Positions 48,050 to 59,500 of a stretch of 64,000 nucleotides of DNA are shown one piece after another. The stretch comes from Paracyclopina nana (Eukaryota > Arthropoda > Copepoda > Cyclopoida > Cyclopettidae): the NCBI GenBank assembly GCA_019096065.1, contig JAGUCH010000001.1:4402001-4466000 (forward strand), read 5' to 3'. A program made the position numbers and the translations under genes. Position 1 is the first letter of the stretch. The number at the start of each line of letters is the position of its first letter. The notes under the pieces are model-generated. The model saw nothing but the letters and a program-made list of their open reading frames with translations, was not told where the DNA came from and searched no databases.

Positions 48050-48067
48050 GGGCCATGTACATGGCCC
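48050..48067. repeat. Perfect 18-bp palindrome
   Basis: GGGCCATGTACATGGCCC reads the same on both strands. It is isolated and has no obvious partner; it could be a dimeric transcription-factor site or chance. Confidence 0.7.
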
Positions 48068-50622
48068 CAATTCTGAAAAGGGGAGGAGGGGGCATGGCAT
48101 GGTTGGCGGCTTTCACATTACCCAGCCATGTGTCATTATCCATAATGTCGTCAAGACTGGTTTGGCAGCATGCAAAAAATACTATCCCTTATAAGCTGAG
48201 ACCATCCCAACTGCACGTAGCAAAGGGGGTGATGGTGGCAACGTTAAAAAAGGCGAGAATACAGAGAAGAATTGATCCAATCACCAGAAAGACCCTTGGT
48301 AGCTCCAGAAGTCTCTTGAGAGTGACAAAACACCACTTTGTCCTGGTACTGCTCCTCTCTATGTCAAAATGGGAAAATTGACATAGCATGTGCATGAAAA
48401 GGGGAGAAAATTGGATCAGTTATGCAAAATCTTCGATATCTGTTGTGACAACCCACATTGGAGAAAAAATGTTGGGTGCTCTTTTTGCTGATTGACTCTT
48501 TTGGGCTCAAAGAGCTCACGTACCATATGATTTCAGCCAAAAAGCCTAGCATTGAATAAATAGTCACTGGTTTTGTGCAATTATGAAACGACGTCAGCTT
48601 CCAATATAAAATGGCATCATAGGAGCTGCGCAGTGTGACACAAGTGGTGTAACAAAGAGGCCATCGTTGCCACTTTAGATAGCTCAAGGCTGCAGAAGAT
48701 AAGTTAGAAAATGCAGAAGAGTCGCGAGTGGAGCATAGAAAGCAGCTTATCTAGTGTTCCACATGATGCCTGGAGGTAAATTTGGCCTAACAAATGGGGA
48801 GAACCACATCCAGACAGCTTTTTTCCCTGATAAATGGCTGAATTTCCGACTTGCTGCCTCAATCTCATCATCTTAGTTTAGCTCCGCAAAATGGGGACTT
48901 AGGAATACACTAGAAATTCCCGACCAACTAATTCAAACTCAATGAGACACTTCAAGCGAACATGGCACAGGTCCGGATTCGTCACCAAAACTACTGACAA
49001 ATGACTTTTACTTAAAAAAATTGATTTGGAATCTGATTGGTGGGGAACGCTAGGATGCTCTGCAGCATTATGCGAAATGCAAAACTTTTCACTTAGAAGA
49101 TGAGGGATCGAGTTCTGCAGTATTTTCCAGGAAAAGTTCATTTTTCTTGGCTGCTCTTGTTCACGATTCACACATATCATGGTTGTCATACAATTGTGAT
49201 TCGTCATTTTTCTCCTCATACATACTTGAGACTCGACTCGGGGCAAAACAGCTCAGAAGTCGGATTTGACAGCAGCACCTACTGAAATCTGACATGGCTG
49301 CTGGCACCAAAAAACCCAGTTCATCTCATGAAGATCTAGATTTGCTCGTGAGCATAAAAACCTAGTGGCATCTGATCATAACTGAAAAAGGAAATCATCA
49401 CATAAGGTGCTCTCGGTGTTTTGGCCATCCATCTTGTGAATTTGGAACAAAAAATCCTCCTTTTTCTGGCCCCTTCCAAAATGGATCAGAGGAGGCCCAC
49501 CAGACAAAGTTTGGGCTAACAACCTCTCCTAAAACAACATCGAGGGTCGATTTTATGTACCTTCTGCACTCAAAAATGGTGCTGCAGCAAGATACTATGA
49601 AGAAACGAGCATTGTTTATAGGAAAGGATCTAAAAGCGCAAGCGAATATATTTTAAAGGCACAGGAGCCGCCATCAAGGCCAGACTGCTGGTTTGGCACC
49701 ACCTGGTGGCTGATTTTACATTGAAAAACTTCCATTTATCTCAGAGCAGATTTTTACATACAATATTTTGCCATAACCTATCATTAATTCCCGGGTAACT
49801 TATCCCACCTGTGCAGGATTTTTTCTGAGTGTGGGGGGCATTCAATATCTGATCAGGCCAAACATACTTTGTATTCCAGCCATAAAGCATAGGGGGAGGC
49901 CTCCGCTTTGCCAATAAAAGTGTCTGATATTTGCACATTGGAAATCTTTCCTGGCAGCCACTTTACTGGAAAACTTTGCCAAAATGTGATCCCTTCAACC
50001 GTTTTGATGATGACGAGAGGCTGCGGAAACAGCTGCCAACTTCAAAAAAATCACTCTTCTTACGACGAGCGAGTCTGGTCCCCAAAATTCCTTTGTAATT
50101 TTAGTGCCACTTCCACGCACCAATTTCATCAAGTCAAAGCTGACGTGAATTTTACAAACTTCAAAAAGGAGCAAAATTGAAACTGGGTTCGTCCGGGCTC
50201 TGTTTTGTTTTAGATTAAAGAAAAATCGGATCGAATGACTATACCGAATTCGATTTCTGACCTTGCTCTACTTTGTTAATCCTGAGCTGAATATAGTATA
50301 TCAGATGAAGGAAAACTACATTTTAGATTTTTTTCTTGATCTTTCCTTCCAAAAATCATCGTCAAAAGGTTTGGTGTGAAATGAAATAAAATCGATTCAA
50401 TTCATCAATATGCTCTAAATAGACGAAAAAAAGCATGGAATGAAAAATGTTTAATACTTGAGCAATTTTTCAGTTTTATGATGATTTTGATTATTTTCAA
50501 GTTCAGCTCTTATCAGTGATCTGAAATGGCTAGTTTTGGGGAAGCCTGGTCACAGGAATTCCTGGCAGCTCCGATAGCAAGTGTTAAAATGGTTCAATGT
50601 GCATCAGAAGAATTTCAAGGAT
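48068..50622. other. Intergenic, nothing recognised
   Basis: AT-rich with short anonymous frames on both strands; no splice-flanked coding block, RNA gene or repeat with defined ends was noticed. Confidence 0.35.
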
Positions 50623-51006
50623 AGCTTGTTCTCATAAAACTCAGTAAGGCAGGCGGTAAGCAAAGCAAGGCACTTTGGAAGCTCATAGCTCAGTAAGTAT
50701 TGAGCCGATTGGAACCAAATTTGGAGGGATTCATAAGAGCATATTGAAGAATCTTCATGCCAATTTTCATCCGGATCGGAGAACTCTAAGGAGGTGGCTG
50801 ATTTTTCTCCTTTGCTTAACTGATTTGCCTCACTTTCAGTAAGGCGGCCTCAGCGTCCTCCAATCCGGATGAAAATTGGCATGAAGATTCTTCAATACGT
50901 CCTTATGAATTCCTCCAAATTTGGTTCCAATCGGACGAGTAGATGCTGAGGTATAAGCGCGCAAAGTGCCTTGCTTACCTTATAGAAATGTTTATGAGAA
51001 CAAGCT
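50623..51006. mobile_element. 384-bp foldback element (long inverted arms), copy 1
   Basis: Starts AGCTTGTTCTCATAAA and ends with its exact complement. Inward, the two arms match over most of about 180 bp, with divergence and small gaps, e.g. GATTGGAACCAAATTTGGAG and TTCTTCAT...TTTTCATCCGGAT on both arms. The centre is a short spacer near 50815-50840. The trinucleotide GAT lies on both sides and may be a 3-bp target duplication. No protein is encoded. The second copy of the left arm at the right edge of the window shows that it is a dispersed repeat family. Confidence 0.8.
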
Positions 51007-54000
51007 GATGCTTCAGACAGCAGGAGAAGCACAAGTTTATAAAGTGCCGTCCAAGGAGACATCTAAAGATCTCATCTTTTATATTTTCACTCTTTATTTG
51101 ATTGGGCAATCAAAAATGTGAGAGACCTGGCTCAGCTTCAAGGTGGAATAATGCAACAGGTCACTCCACACAAGCCATATTGCTGGTTGAAGCTGCCCTC
51201 AAAATGACATAAAACTGTCACATGCACCACTTGAAACTGTACATTTGAGTAGCACATGGTAAGGATAAAACAAATAAAAACTTTTACAACTCATTTTATG
51301 GTGGTTGTCCAGCCATCTGTGCTAAGTATTTTTTGCCCAGTTTTTCTGTTTAACAAAGATGGGGTGGGGGTCGCTCAACATTAGATTTTGATCCAACAAA
51401 GCCAGACTTGACTCCAAACCATAATTGTGGGAAGTTCTGGCAAGACAGAACCCTAATTATTGCAACTCAATCAAGCCTTTGATCTTGTTATACATCTACA
51501 TTGTCAGCTATATTCCCTATACTCTTTTTATAATCAGGCTGCTTCTATATCCAGAAGAAGACTTCGATGGTACTCTGCGGGGGCAGAAAATTAGCTTTCC
51601 CAATATGCAATTAAGGCATGGGTTAATCTTTTTTTGGTTTTGATTTTCAAATTCATTCTACCTTATCTGGAGATTTGAGCTTGGTCCTAGCAGATGGTAG
51701 AATGGCCCTAATGCAGATATTGTATAAATTGGAGCTCACAAAAGCGGTCTAATTTTGTAGGGATGTAAATCCATTTATCTTGAGTGTATCTTCTTAACAC
51801 AAGCCTCCAGGCTTTTTTGTGCCTCTTGCTTAATCAAGCTTAGTGGTAATTTGATTTTTGCCTTGAGCATTAATCTCCTTGGTATAGCATATCAGTAATC
51901 CTTTTTCTTAGGTAAAGAAGCGGCTTTAAGTTATTTTCCCCTTTTGATGCTTAGTCGAATTGAAGCTAGAATTAAGAGCAAAAGTTGACTGCTGCCACCA
52001 AATTCTCCAGCAAGTTTTTCTCAGTCGGAAAAACTTTTGGAATATAGAAGTCTGCAGCTACAAAAAGTTTTTCAGGTTTTTTCGGAGATTTAAGCGTCAG
52101 CACCCACCACCATTCCAGCAAAAAGATTGGAACTTGTAAGAATTTAAAATGAAGCACTTTGTCAAATTGGAGCTCATTAGCCTTATTGTGACTAGCACAG
52201 AAAAAGAAGAAGCTGAACTAGTCAGCTACCATATGAAACTCCATTACAACTTTGATGCAGGCTTATCAAAGATTCATGAAAACTCATGGTATATAGTAGT
52301 ATACCAATCTTGCTCTATGGTATATCCATTTCCTTCGGCACTTGGGAGAGATGAAACTTTGTTTGCGCGCCTTATTGAATGGCAATATAGTGTTTGACAG
52401 CTAAGGTTGCATTTTGTCAAATTCTTCCCACTGAAGCTATTGACTTTTTCCAAGCCTTGCTCCACTGTGTGCTACAGCTCTTTCAGAAGAAGGGATGGTC
52501 CCAAGAGTGACTTTTTTCTGCTAGAGGAAAATTTTTCATGGAGAGATGTGTGCTCAAAAAATTCTAGGCCAAACTAAATCCCTTTTGGGCTAGGATCAAA
52601 AGTGGAGGGATCGTCATGGTTTGGCAACCGACCATTACCGCGTAATTTCTCTCATGTCAAGTAATATCTACTGAGCCAGTATTTGAACAGGAGATCACCT
52701 CGATTTTAATTGCAGACCACTGTTGTCTGTTGAGGAGGCGTGGCCCGCCATTAATCCTCAAGAACCCTTTTCACCTACAATATTCACACGTAGAACATAG
52801 ATCATTTGCACTCAGCAAAGACAAGTAGCACGCTTAAACTTAAGGTATAGCTGTAGTGGTACTGCTAATAATTATCATTCTAACCCCTACTTACCAGCCT
52901 TCCGGACACACTGAGACAAAATAGATGATAGCCCCTCGTTACTTATCCAGTAGCTTAACCTTGTTTTCAGCGACTTTTTCCCGAAGTGGTCCTAAGGCTC
53001 CGGAAAGTGTCCGGATACATAACTAACGTAATTATTCAGGTGATACTAGCTCCATTGCGCCATTGTATACTTAGCTATGAAAATTATGGCTTATGATGGC
53101 CGAGTGCTGCAACTTTTCTAATTCTTGCTTGATTTAGAGGAGAGGCTGTATGAAACCTGTTTGTAATATTTGAACCAATGACCCTGTTTAGCTTCATTAA
53201 TTAGCCAAGTTTTTCCCATTACGCTCGAGAGCAAACCATTAATTCTGCCTCACTGTAAATTCACATCAAATGCTATAACACTGCCAAGTTTGCATAAAAA
53301 TCTCATTTTTGAATAATGCTGGGGAAAAAAAGTGGACGTAGTAGAAGCAAAACATCAAAAACGAGCCGCTTGTTTTACATTCCACCCTTGGCAAGTACTA
53401 CAAGTAGCATCGAGGTTGCATGATGGGGCATTAAAGCTACTGTCTCAAGGTTGAATCCCCTCCAGGGCAGTAGCCCAGAAAAGGGATAAAGCAGCCACCA
53501 GAACACCCCTCATTACGACACAAAACTGCGTACGACCAGTCCCGAAAAGGAAAAGATCTGAAACAATCATTGGGAGCTATTTTTCTCAGAAGAAAAGATC
53601 TTGATGCGCCTAATGATTCTTCAGAATAAGCTAGTTGTTCTTCAGCTTTTTTGTCTGTGAGCTAACCAAAATTGCTACTTCTCTACTCGTTGCCTAGTTG
53701 GCCTTTGGGACATTTTGGCTCCTCATTTCAAGAGGCAGCAAAAAGTCGCAAGCTTGAAATTATTACAGAAGGTGGGTGGTCATGCTATCAAGTCTATTAT
53801 TTGCTCTTATCATGTTTGATGACTTGATACAAATTGAAGTTGATATTGACTTTGAGCAGAAGCTGGAAGCTATGTAATTACAAGAATTGATGAGATATAC
53901 CAATTTTTGGCTGGCAAATTGTGCCCCTTGGCTCAATGCATGATCTTGATCGTTGCTAGTTTTTCGTCGCAAAATTGGCAAGTAGACGCAATAATGGAAA

Positions 54001-55560
54001 AGCTTTTTTGCACGCCCAGCCCAAACCACAAGATGGATCTGTGTGCTAATTAGCACCCAATTTCATTTAAATCTGCTTTTTGCTTGCCCACATTCGAGAA
54101 GCTTAATTAGCACCTTTGGTCAAACACTATTTGAGCTCTGCCGCATCTATTATCTTCTCAAATGATGGAAGAAGAAGCCAAGACGCCTTTTTTGTTGCTA
54201 TGAGCTACTAGAGTGTAACATAAACCTTGGGAGAATCTTATATCACCACCAACTTTGTGGGAGGCGAAAAGTGCCACACTTTTTCTCATGAAGATTCCTC
54301 TAGAGTCAAACTAAAACAAAAGCTAGCGGCTCAGGAGCTATTAGAGCTTCCACAAGGCCTCACAGAAGATGCATGGCACCTCATAATTTAGTCATTTCTT
54401 GCACATCTTTTACAGGATCGCATTTTTCATGCCTTGGATATGTGAAAAAAGCCAATTTTCCCAGCAGAAAAACTATCATCCACTTGGCTAACTAAGCTCT
54501 TGAGGAGCATAAACACGCTACTGCTGTAGAGTGATGATTGCACCCTAAGGACTAAGTTCTTACTTTTTTATCCCTAACAACAAGTATTGATTGAGGCACT
54601 ACAAGAGAGGAGTAGTGGCCTTTTTGGCGCCCTGTGTGGAGAAACTCTAGTTAAGGTTTTGCAGCACCCATTTTTTAGGACCATTAAAGAAGAGTGGGGC
54701 CACTTTTTGGGCTCTAGTTCATCGAGCCCAAACCTAAGGGTACTTGGGTGCCCAAAATGCGGAACATCACGAAGTGTTTATTGCTTCCAAGGGATACTGA
54801 AAAAGTGTTTACACTGCACACAAATAAATATAGTATACGGTTATGGTCATGCAGTCAAAAATGACCTTACAGAAGAGGCTTCTTCTTGCATCAACGTATA
54901 TTAGCTGTTGCTCCAGTATCTAGCTCTAATCCCGAGGGTTTGTCAACAACGATTATCGTAAAAAAAGCCTTGACGAGGGTGCAGGCTGACAAGTGAAATG
55001 ATTACCAGTGTTTCCTGGGCATTGTTTAAAAAATCACGTCCAACTAGTTTTTACGGTTGGGCTAGCAAAAAGAGCAGCTGGTTGATTTTCAAAAAATTCC
55101 TTTTATCAATGAAGTCTAAATAATGTTTGAGTGACTGATTTTCTCTTGGCCAGAAGCATCCAACCTTATAGCTCATAATTACAGACTTCGTCATTAGCTC
55201 ATTATGAATAGTACTCTAGTGGTAGCCATGAGCTATGTATTTAAACCATCAACACTGTGGGTAAATGAATCCTTCGATATAATCAATGCCGCTAAGCAAA
55301 AGTTGGCTCTAGACAATCTGGTTGCAGGCTTGATTGAGATGCTCAGAGGCAAACTTTAGTTTGCTTCGATTGCACACTGTGTGGCTTGTAAACAAGCAAA
55401 TGCAACCTAATTAAAAGTGAATTTTCCAGTTTGGCAATTGGTGGTACACCTGCGTGGCATTTCCAATTTAGCTTCGGCTGAGGCATGGCAATAAAACAGT
55501 AAAAAAGCTAAACAAGCCTCCCTCTAAACCTAATAGGGCTGTCGGGGTCGTAGAAAAAGT
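51007..55560. other. Intergenic, nothing firm
   Basis: The 105-residue plus frame at 54587-54904 has a CPKCG...CLHC spacing reminiscent of a zinc ribbon, but nothing else supports it as a gene. A weak polymerase III B-box-like GGTTGAATCCC at about 53449 lacks a clear A box. The remainder is AT-rich non-coding sequence. Confidence 0.3.
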
Positions 55561-56295
55561 TCGCATGTTTTGCCCGCTGACAGACACGCGAGTTAGCAGC
55601 AGCAGCAACAACCTGGATTGTAACTGCCGAAAATTGCGCTCAAATTATCATCGAGTTTGGAGGAATACCATTTTAAGGGAGGACGAGGAGGGTGAAAACA
55701 ATCAGCCACTTTTTTCGGCTCCCCTTGCTTGCTTCGTCTGTTCAAAAGTCCAAGTCGAAAACAAGCACGTGACTTGAGCACGAAAACAAGCGCATAGTGT
55801 GGAAATTCAGTTTCCGTCGAGCGAGATCCGCAGCACAGAGAGGGTGAAACATTGCCCTGGAAAATAGTTAGCTTCTTCATGGAACTCATATTCCCCCATG
55901 TGCCAAGCTCACCCCTGCTATTTTTTTACTTGGTCCTGCGACAACATTTTCAGTTTTTCAATATTGTCTGTCGCACTTTTCAAATATCGATTTCGAACGT
56001 CAAGTTGGCATTTTGCACCAGACGAAGTCATCAATAATTACGACCTAGTTTTCGAAGTGGGCCGCATCGCAGTCGAACGAACTATCTAGCTTCATTTCGA
56101 CACCATTCAAAGTTTGGACATTATTGAGTGAGCCACGTGAGTTGGGTGAGAAAATCAAATCGTTGAAAGGTTCTCCTCGCTCACTCGTGAGCTTTTCGAC
56201 TACTATATGCTTTTCTCACGTGAGCGTGACTTTTGGCTTTTTATCACTTTTCTATCGGCCTCACTGAATCTGCTAAATCACCGTAAAAAACTTAC
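55561..56295. promoter_or_regulatory. CpG-richer, E-box-bearing flank of the divergent promoter
   Basis: CG dinucleotides are frequent compared with the neighbouring kilobases. CACGTG E-boxes occur at 55766-55771, 56134-56139 and 56217-56222, and a fourth at 56410-56415 in the promoter core. Two have the CACGTGAC form bound by MITF/TFEB- or USF-type factors. Frames of 70-98 residues here are probably by-products of composition. Confidence 0.35.
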
Positions 56296-56353
56296 CTTCA
56301 ATTCCAGAGGAGCTTCCACGATCCAACTTGAGTCCGATGAATTGAATATTCAT
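56296..56353 (-). CDS. Probable first coding exon of an unidentified minus-strand gene
   Basis: An ATG at 56353-56351 opens 19 codons reading MNIQFIGLKLDRGSSSGIE and ends one base into the next codon at a very strong donor, TTGAAG|GTAAGT (intron from 56295 downward). It lies just below a CpG-rich block with a TTTTAAAAG box 8 bp upstream of the ATG. The peptide has balanced, protein-like composition. I do not recognise the gene, and I found no matching phase-1 exon in the window; the rest may sit further left across a long intron. Confidence 0.4.
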
Positions 56354-56369
56354 TCGTGCTTTTAAAAGG

Positions 56370-56454
56370 CAGCTGACGTCCAAGCCAAGCGGTCACGCGC
56401 GAGCGCAAGCACGTGACCCACTCGCCACTTTGTTAGTTTGTTTACTTTTCGTGC
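56370..56454. promoter_or_regulatory. Core of a divergent promoter
   Basis: GC-rich (GTCACGCGCGAGCGC) with a CACGTGAC E-box at 56410 and GACGTCAGCTG at about 56373. On one side it faces the minus-strand exon at 56353; on the other, an initiator-like GTGCAGTCTT with the A at 56455. There is no plus-strand TATA box. Confidence 0.4.
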
Positions 56455-56510
56455 AGTCTTGACCGGCGCGTGTGCGAAGCCGCCGAGCAACTTGAATCGA
56501 GCGAGAAATA
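56455..56510 (+). other. Possible plus-strand non-coding first exon
   Basis: 56 nt, CpG-rich and free of ATG, from the initiator A to the donor GAAATA|GTGAGT; an alternative donor, CTGAAG|GTAGGA, lies at 56578. This suggests a gene or non-coding transcript running right from the shared promoter. No acceptor could be matched. Confidence 0.25.
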
Positions 56511-56580
56511 GTGAGTTATAGAGCTTGAAATCTCCGCAAAACTCGGTGAAGGAATCGATCCACGTACCCTTGCTGAAGGT

Positions 56581-59500
56581 AGGAACCATTGAATTGCACA
56601 ATGGGTTCAATTTTAGCCCATCATGTTGGCCACATTTCATATTTGACACTGGAGCGCAGTTTCTCTCATGGCGGGCTAATGAGCAATTGTTCTTTGTTTT
56701 TTCCCTATGCCTGGCTCAGGAATGCAAGATGATTATTGTAGCTAGTTAAAAACGTCAATAATTCTTTAGTCAGGCAGTTGTCTGGTTTGGCACAAACATG
56801 AGGAATGGTGAGGTGGCACGCAATCTGTCTCTGGAGCAGTTCCAATTTTGACTCTTGTTAATGACTTTTCAAGAAGCCAATCATCGTGAAAATTCTGGTC
56901 AGTTTTCCTGGCCGAATTTATGAATCTCCGGCACGAATGGGGTTTGGTTCAGTAGTTGCAGTAAAGCTGCCCAAAGCCCAGATTGATGGAATGCCTCATT
57001 TTACGCTTTGCGATCACGTTCGCACTATTTATGACATCCATGGGCTGCTACTGTCTACTATAAAAGGAGGAGCCCCTCTCTTTGGGTTTCTTGCTGCAAG
57101 AAAACTTTGCGCCTCGATAAAAGCACACTTTTCTCATCAAAACAAGAATTTTTGCTCCTGGAATTAGTTGATAGGAGAAATCTATTCACTAATCAAGGAG
57201 AAAAGGCGAAAACAATTTGTCAAGCTTAATTGAATTTTTCAACAAGGTTTTTCACTAGCGCTCAGGTCACACGTAATTTCCTAGCTGTGCACCGCTATAC
57301 TCTGAGCCAAAAATGGCGGTATATAGCCTTTCATCGTGAGAAACACATTACGAATAAATCAGAGAGACTTTATTGGCTTCTTCAATCTAAATTCGAGTAC
57401 AAATCTGCGTTCAGCCTAGTTTTTTTCACTTTGAATTTTTTCTTCTTCTAAAATAGAGCTGAGGGTGTCCACAGGGAGCCATAAAAGGTGAAATTCCAGT
57501 GTGAGGAAATTCAATGCATTTAATTTCTATCTGGCAGCAGCCGAAGCACAAATTGTTTTTGTATTTGATTTTCCTCTTCCCAATTTCAGGTGATGACAGA
57601 ATTCCATTTATTATAAGATGTGTCTAAACTAGCTAATCTTTAGGGGAAACTTCTGGAGACTTTTTCCAAACAAACTTCAGCAGCTTCCTTTAGCTCGAGA
57701 GGAAAAAGAGGAACAATTCTTGATCGCAAAGTTGAGACTGCACAATGCGCGCCAGTATCCTGAGCCTGACACTTTTTGTAGGCCAGCGAAGGAGTTCTTT
57801 AAAAAACGATCTCGCAATTTGTTGTTATAAATCTTGCCTAAAGAATGGTTTGGAAGCTTTTATCGTGATGAAAGTGTAACTAAGTTAAAACCAAGGCAAA
57901 AACAGTTTCTTTGGCTGCCAGCCAGTTACCTCTCTGATAGGAGGAATGCAGAAATCGAGTTATTTTGTGGAGCTACAAATTGGTACAAGGCTGTTCCTAC
58001 AGCCATGAAGCCATCTTGTCAGACCTACGCTTTAGTGGCAGTGTGGTCTGCGGTGGCAGCAAGTCCGTAGAGATCGACTGCAATCCAAACTAATCGAACA
58101 CAAATTGGATTTGGGACACATTTGGAAAAACGCGGCGGGAGAAGGGGAAGAAGAACGGGGAAATCAGTTCTCATTAGCATCAATTGGAAGACAAGCAGAT
58201 GCTTTCAGTGTTCTGTGGCCGAGTAACGTTAGAAAGCAAATAATGCTAAGGCATCGCACGTAATGATGTGCATGGTATAGTGGTATAGCATAATGGGCCT
58301 TTATTATCATGCTACTACTATATTGTGGTGGTGGTCTCCTCCGCATATTGCCAGACTAATGACCCCACAAATGACCTCAAATGTTGGCTTTCCCTCTTTG
58401 TGCTTCTGCAACAAAATAATTACAACTTTTCATATCTCACAACACAATGCGAACTAGTCCGAATGTAAATAAGCATATACTTCTATAGCTCCATTTGGTA
58501 TCGACCTCAATGCGAGTTTTCAATTGCAGATACGGTATAGTTGCGGGCGAAAGGGGTGGATTGTTTGCACTATTTTCATAGAACTTGTTTTCATTGTGCT
58601 CTATTCAAATATGCTGTCAAAGCAATTCTAACTTTTAGCCACATCAGTCGCGTGTGTTCTACTAGATGGTGATGAAAGTCGAGAGACAGCTTTGCTCATT
58701 AAACTGACACACTGAGGTCATATGCGAGGCTTTTGGGAGGATGACATGGTCATCTAGTTGCAATGCATAGTATCTTGTTCCAAAAGCAGAGAGGAGTAGT
58801 AGATGTATCCTAAGAAAGTCTAGAGCATGCATGGAAATGGTCCACTAATTGACTAAGGTCATGATATTCCGAGGTCGTCCTCTATAGAGGCCCTTGCCTT
58901 TGCATGACGGATCTCTGGCAGCGTGAGAGATCCATCATCATCAATGTTGTCATTTTTTGGGCGTCCAACAATGAATGCTGTATGGTAATCGCATAGGATT
59001 ATGATTACTATTTGTCTAGGATCCAAGTATTGCCGAAAAAGGAGTGAACAAAGGCGGAAGACGAGAGAACCTTTGTGCTACTACTACTACATATTTGCTA
59101 GCTGGGTAATCGCTTTTCTCCACTGCACAGGGCTATTGCCGCGAAAATTGGATCTATAGAAAAAAGTCATTGGCCCCCTACGTCCAATCCCAACTCTTCT
59201 TCCCCTAAAATCTTGGAAAAAATCATTTCCAACCTCTCTCTCTGTATGGTCATGTTAGTAGTTGTCGTGTTTCCATTCTGTAGCACATGGCGAGATTGAC
59301 TTTGCAGAATTCCTCTTGAGGAAAGGAGGAGCTGGCAAATTAGTGGTATTTGCAGGTTTCTTGGTAAGTCATCAGCATCTAAGGGAGATAAAGGGCTCCT
59401 TGTTCAACAAAAGATGATGGTGGCCTTGGCTCAATTTTTCGACGATGGCAAAACGCTGCAGCTCATTAACTTTGACTCAGCAGAAATTCTTCAAAGTACG

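Noticed and set aside
53407-53465. tRNA-derived SINE head suggested by GGTTGAATCCC
   Set aside because: No convincing A box, T arm does not pair well, and no terminator or copy was seen.
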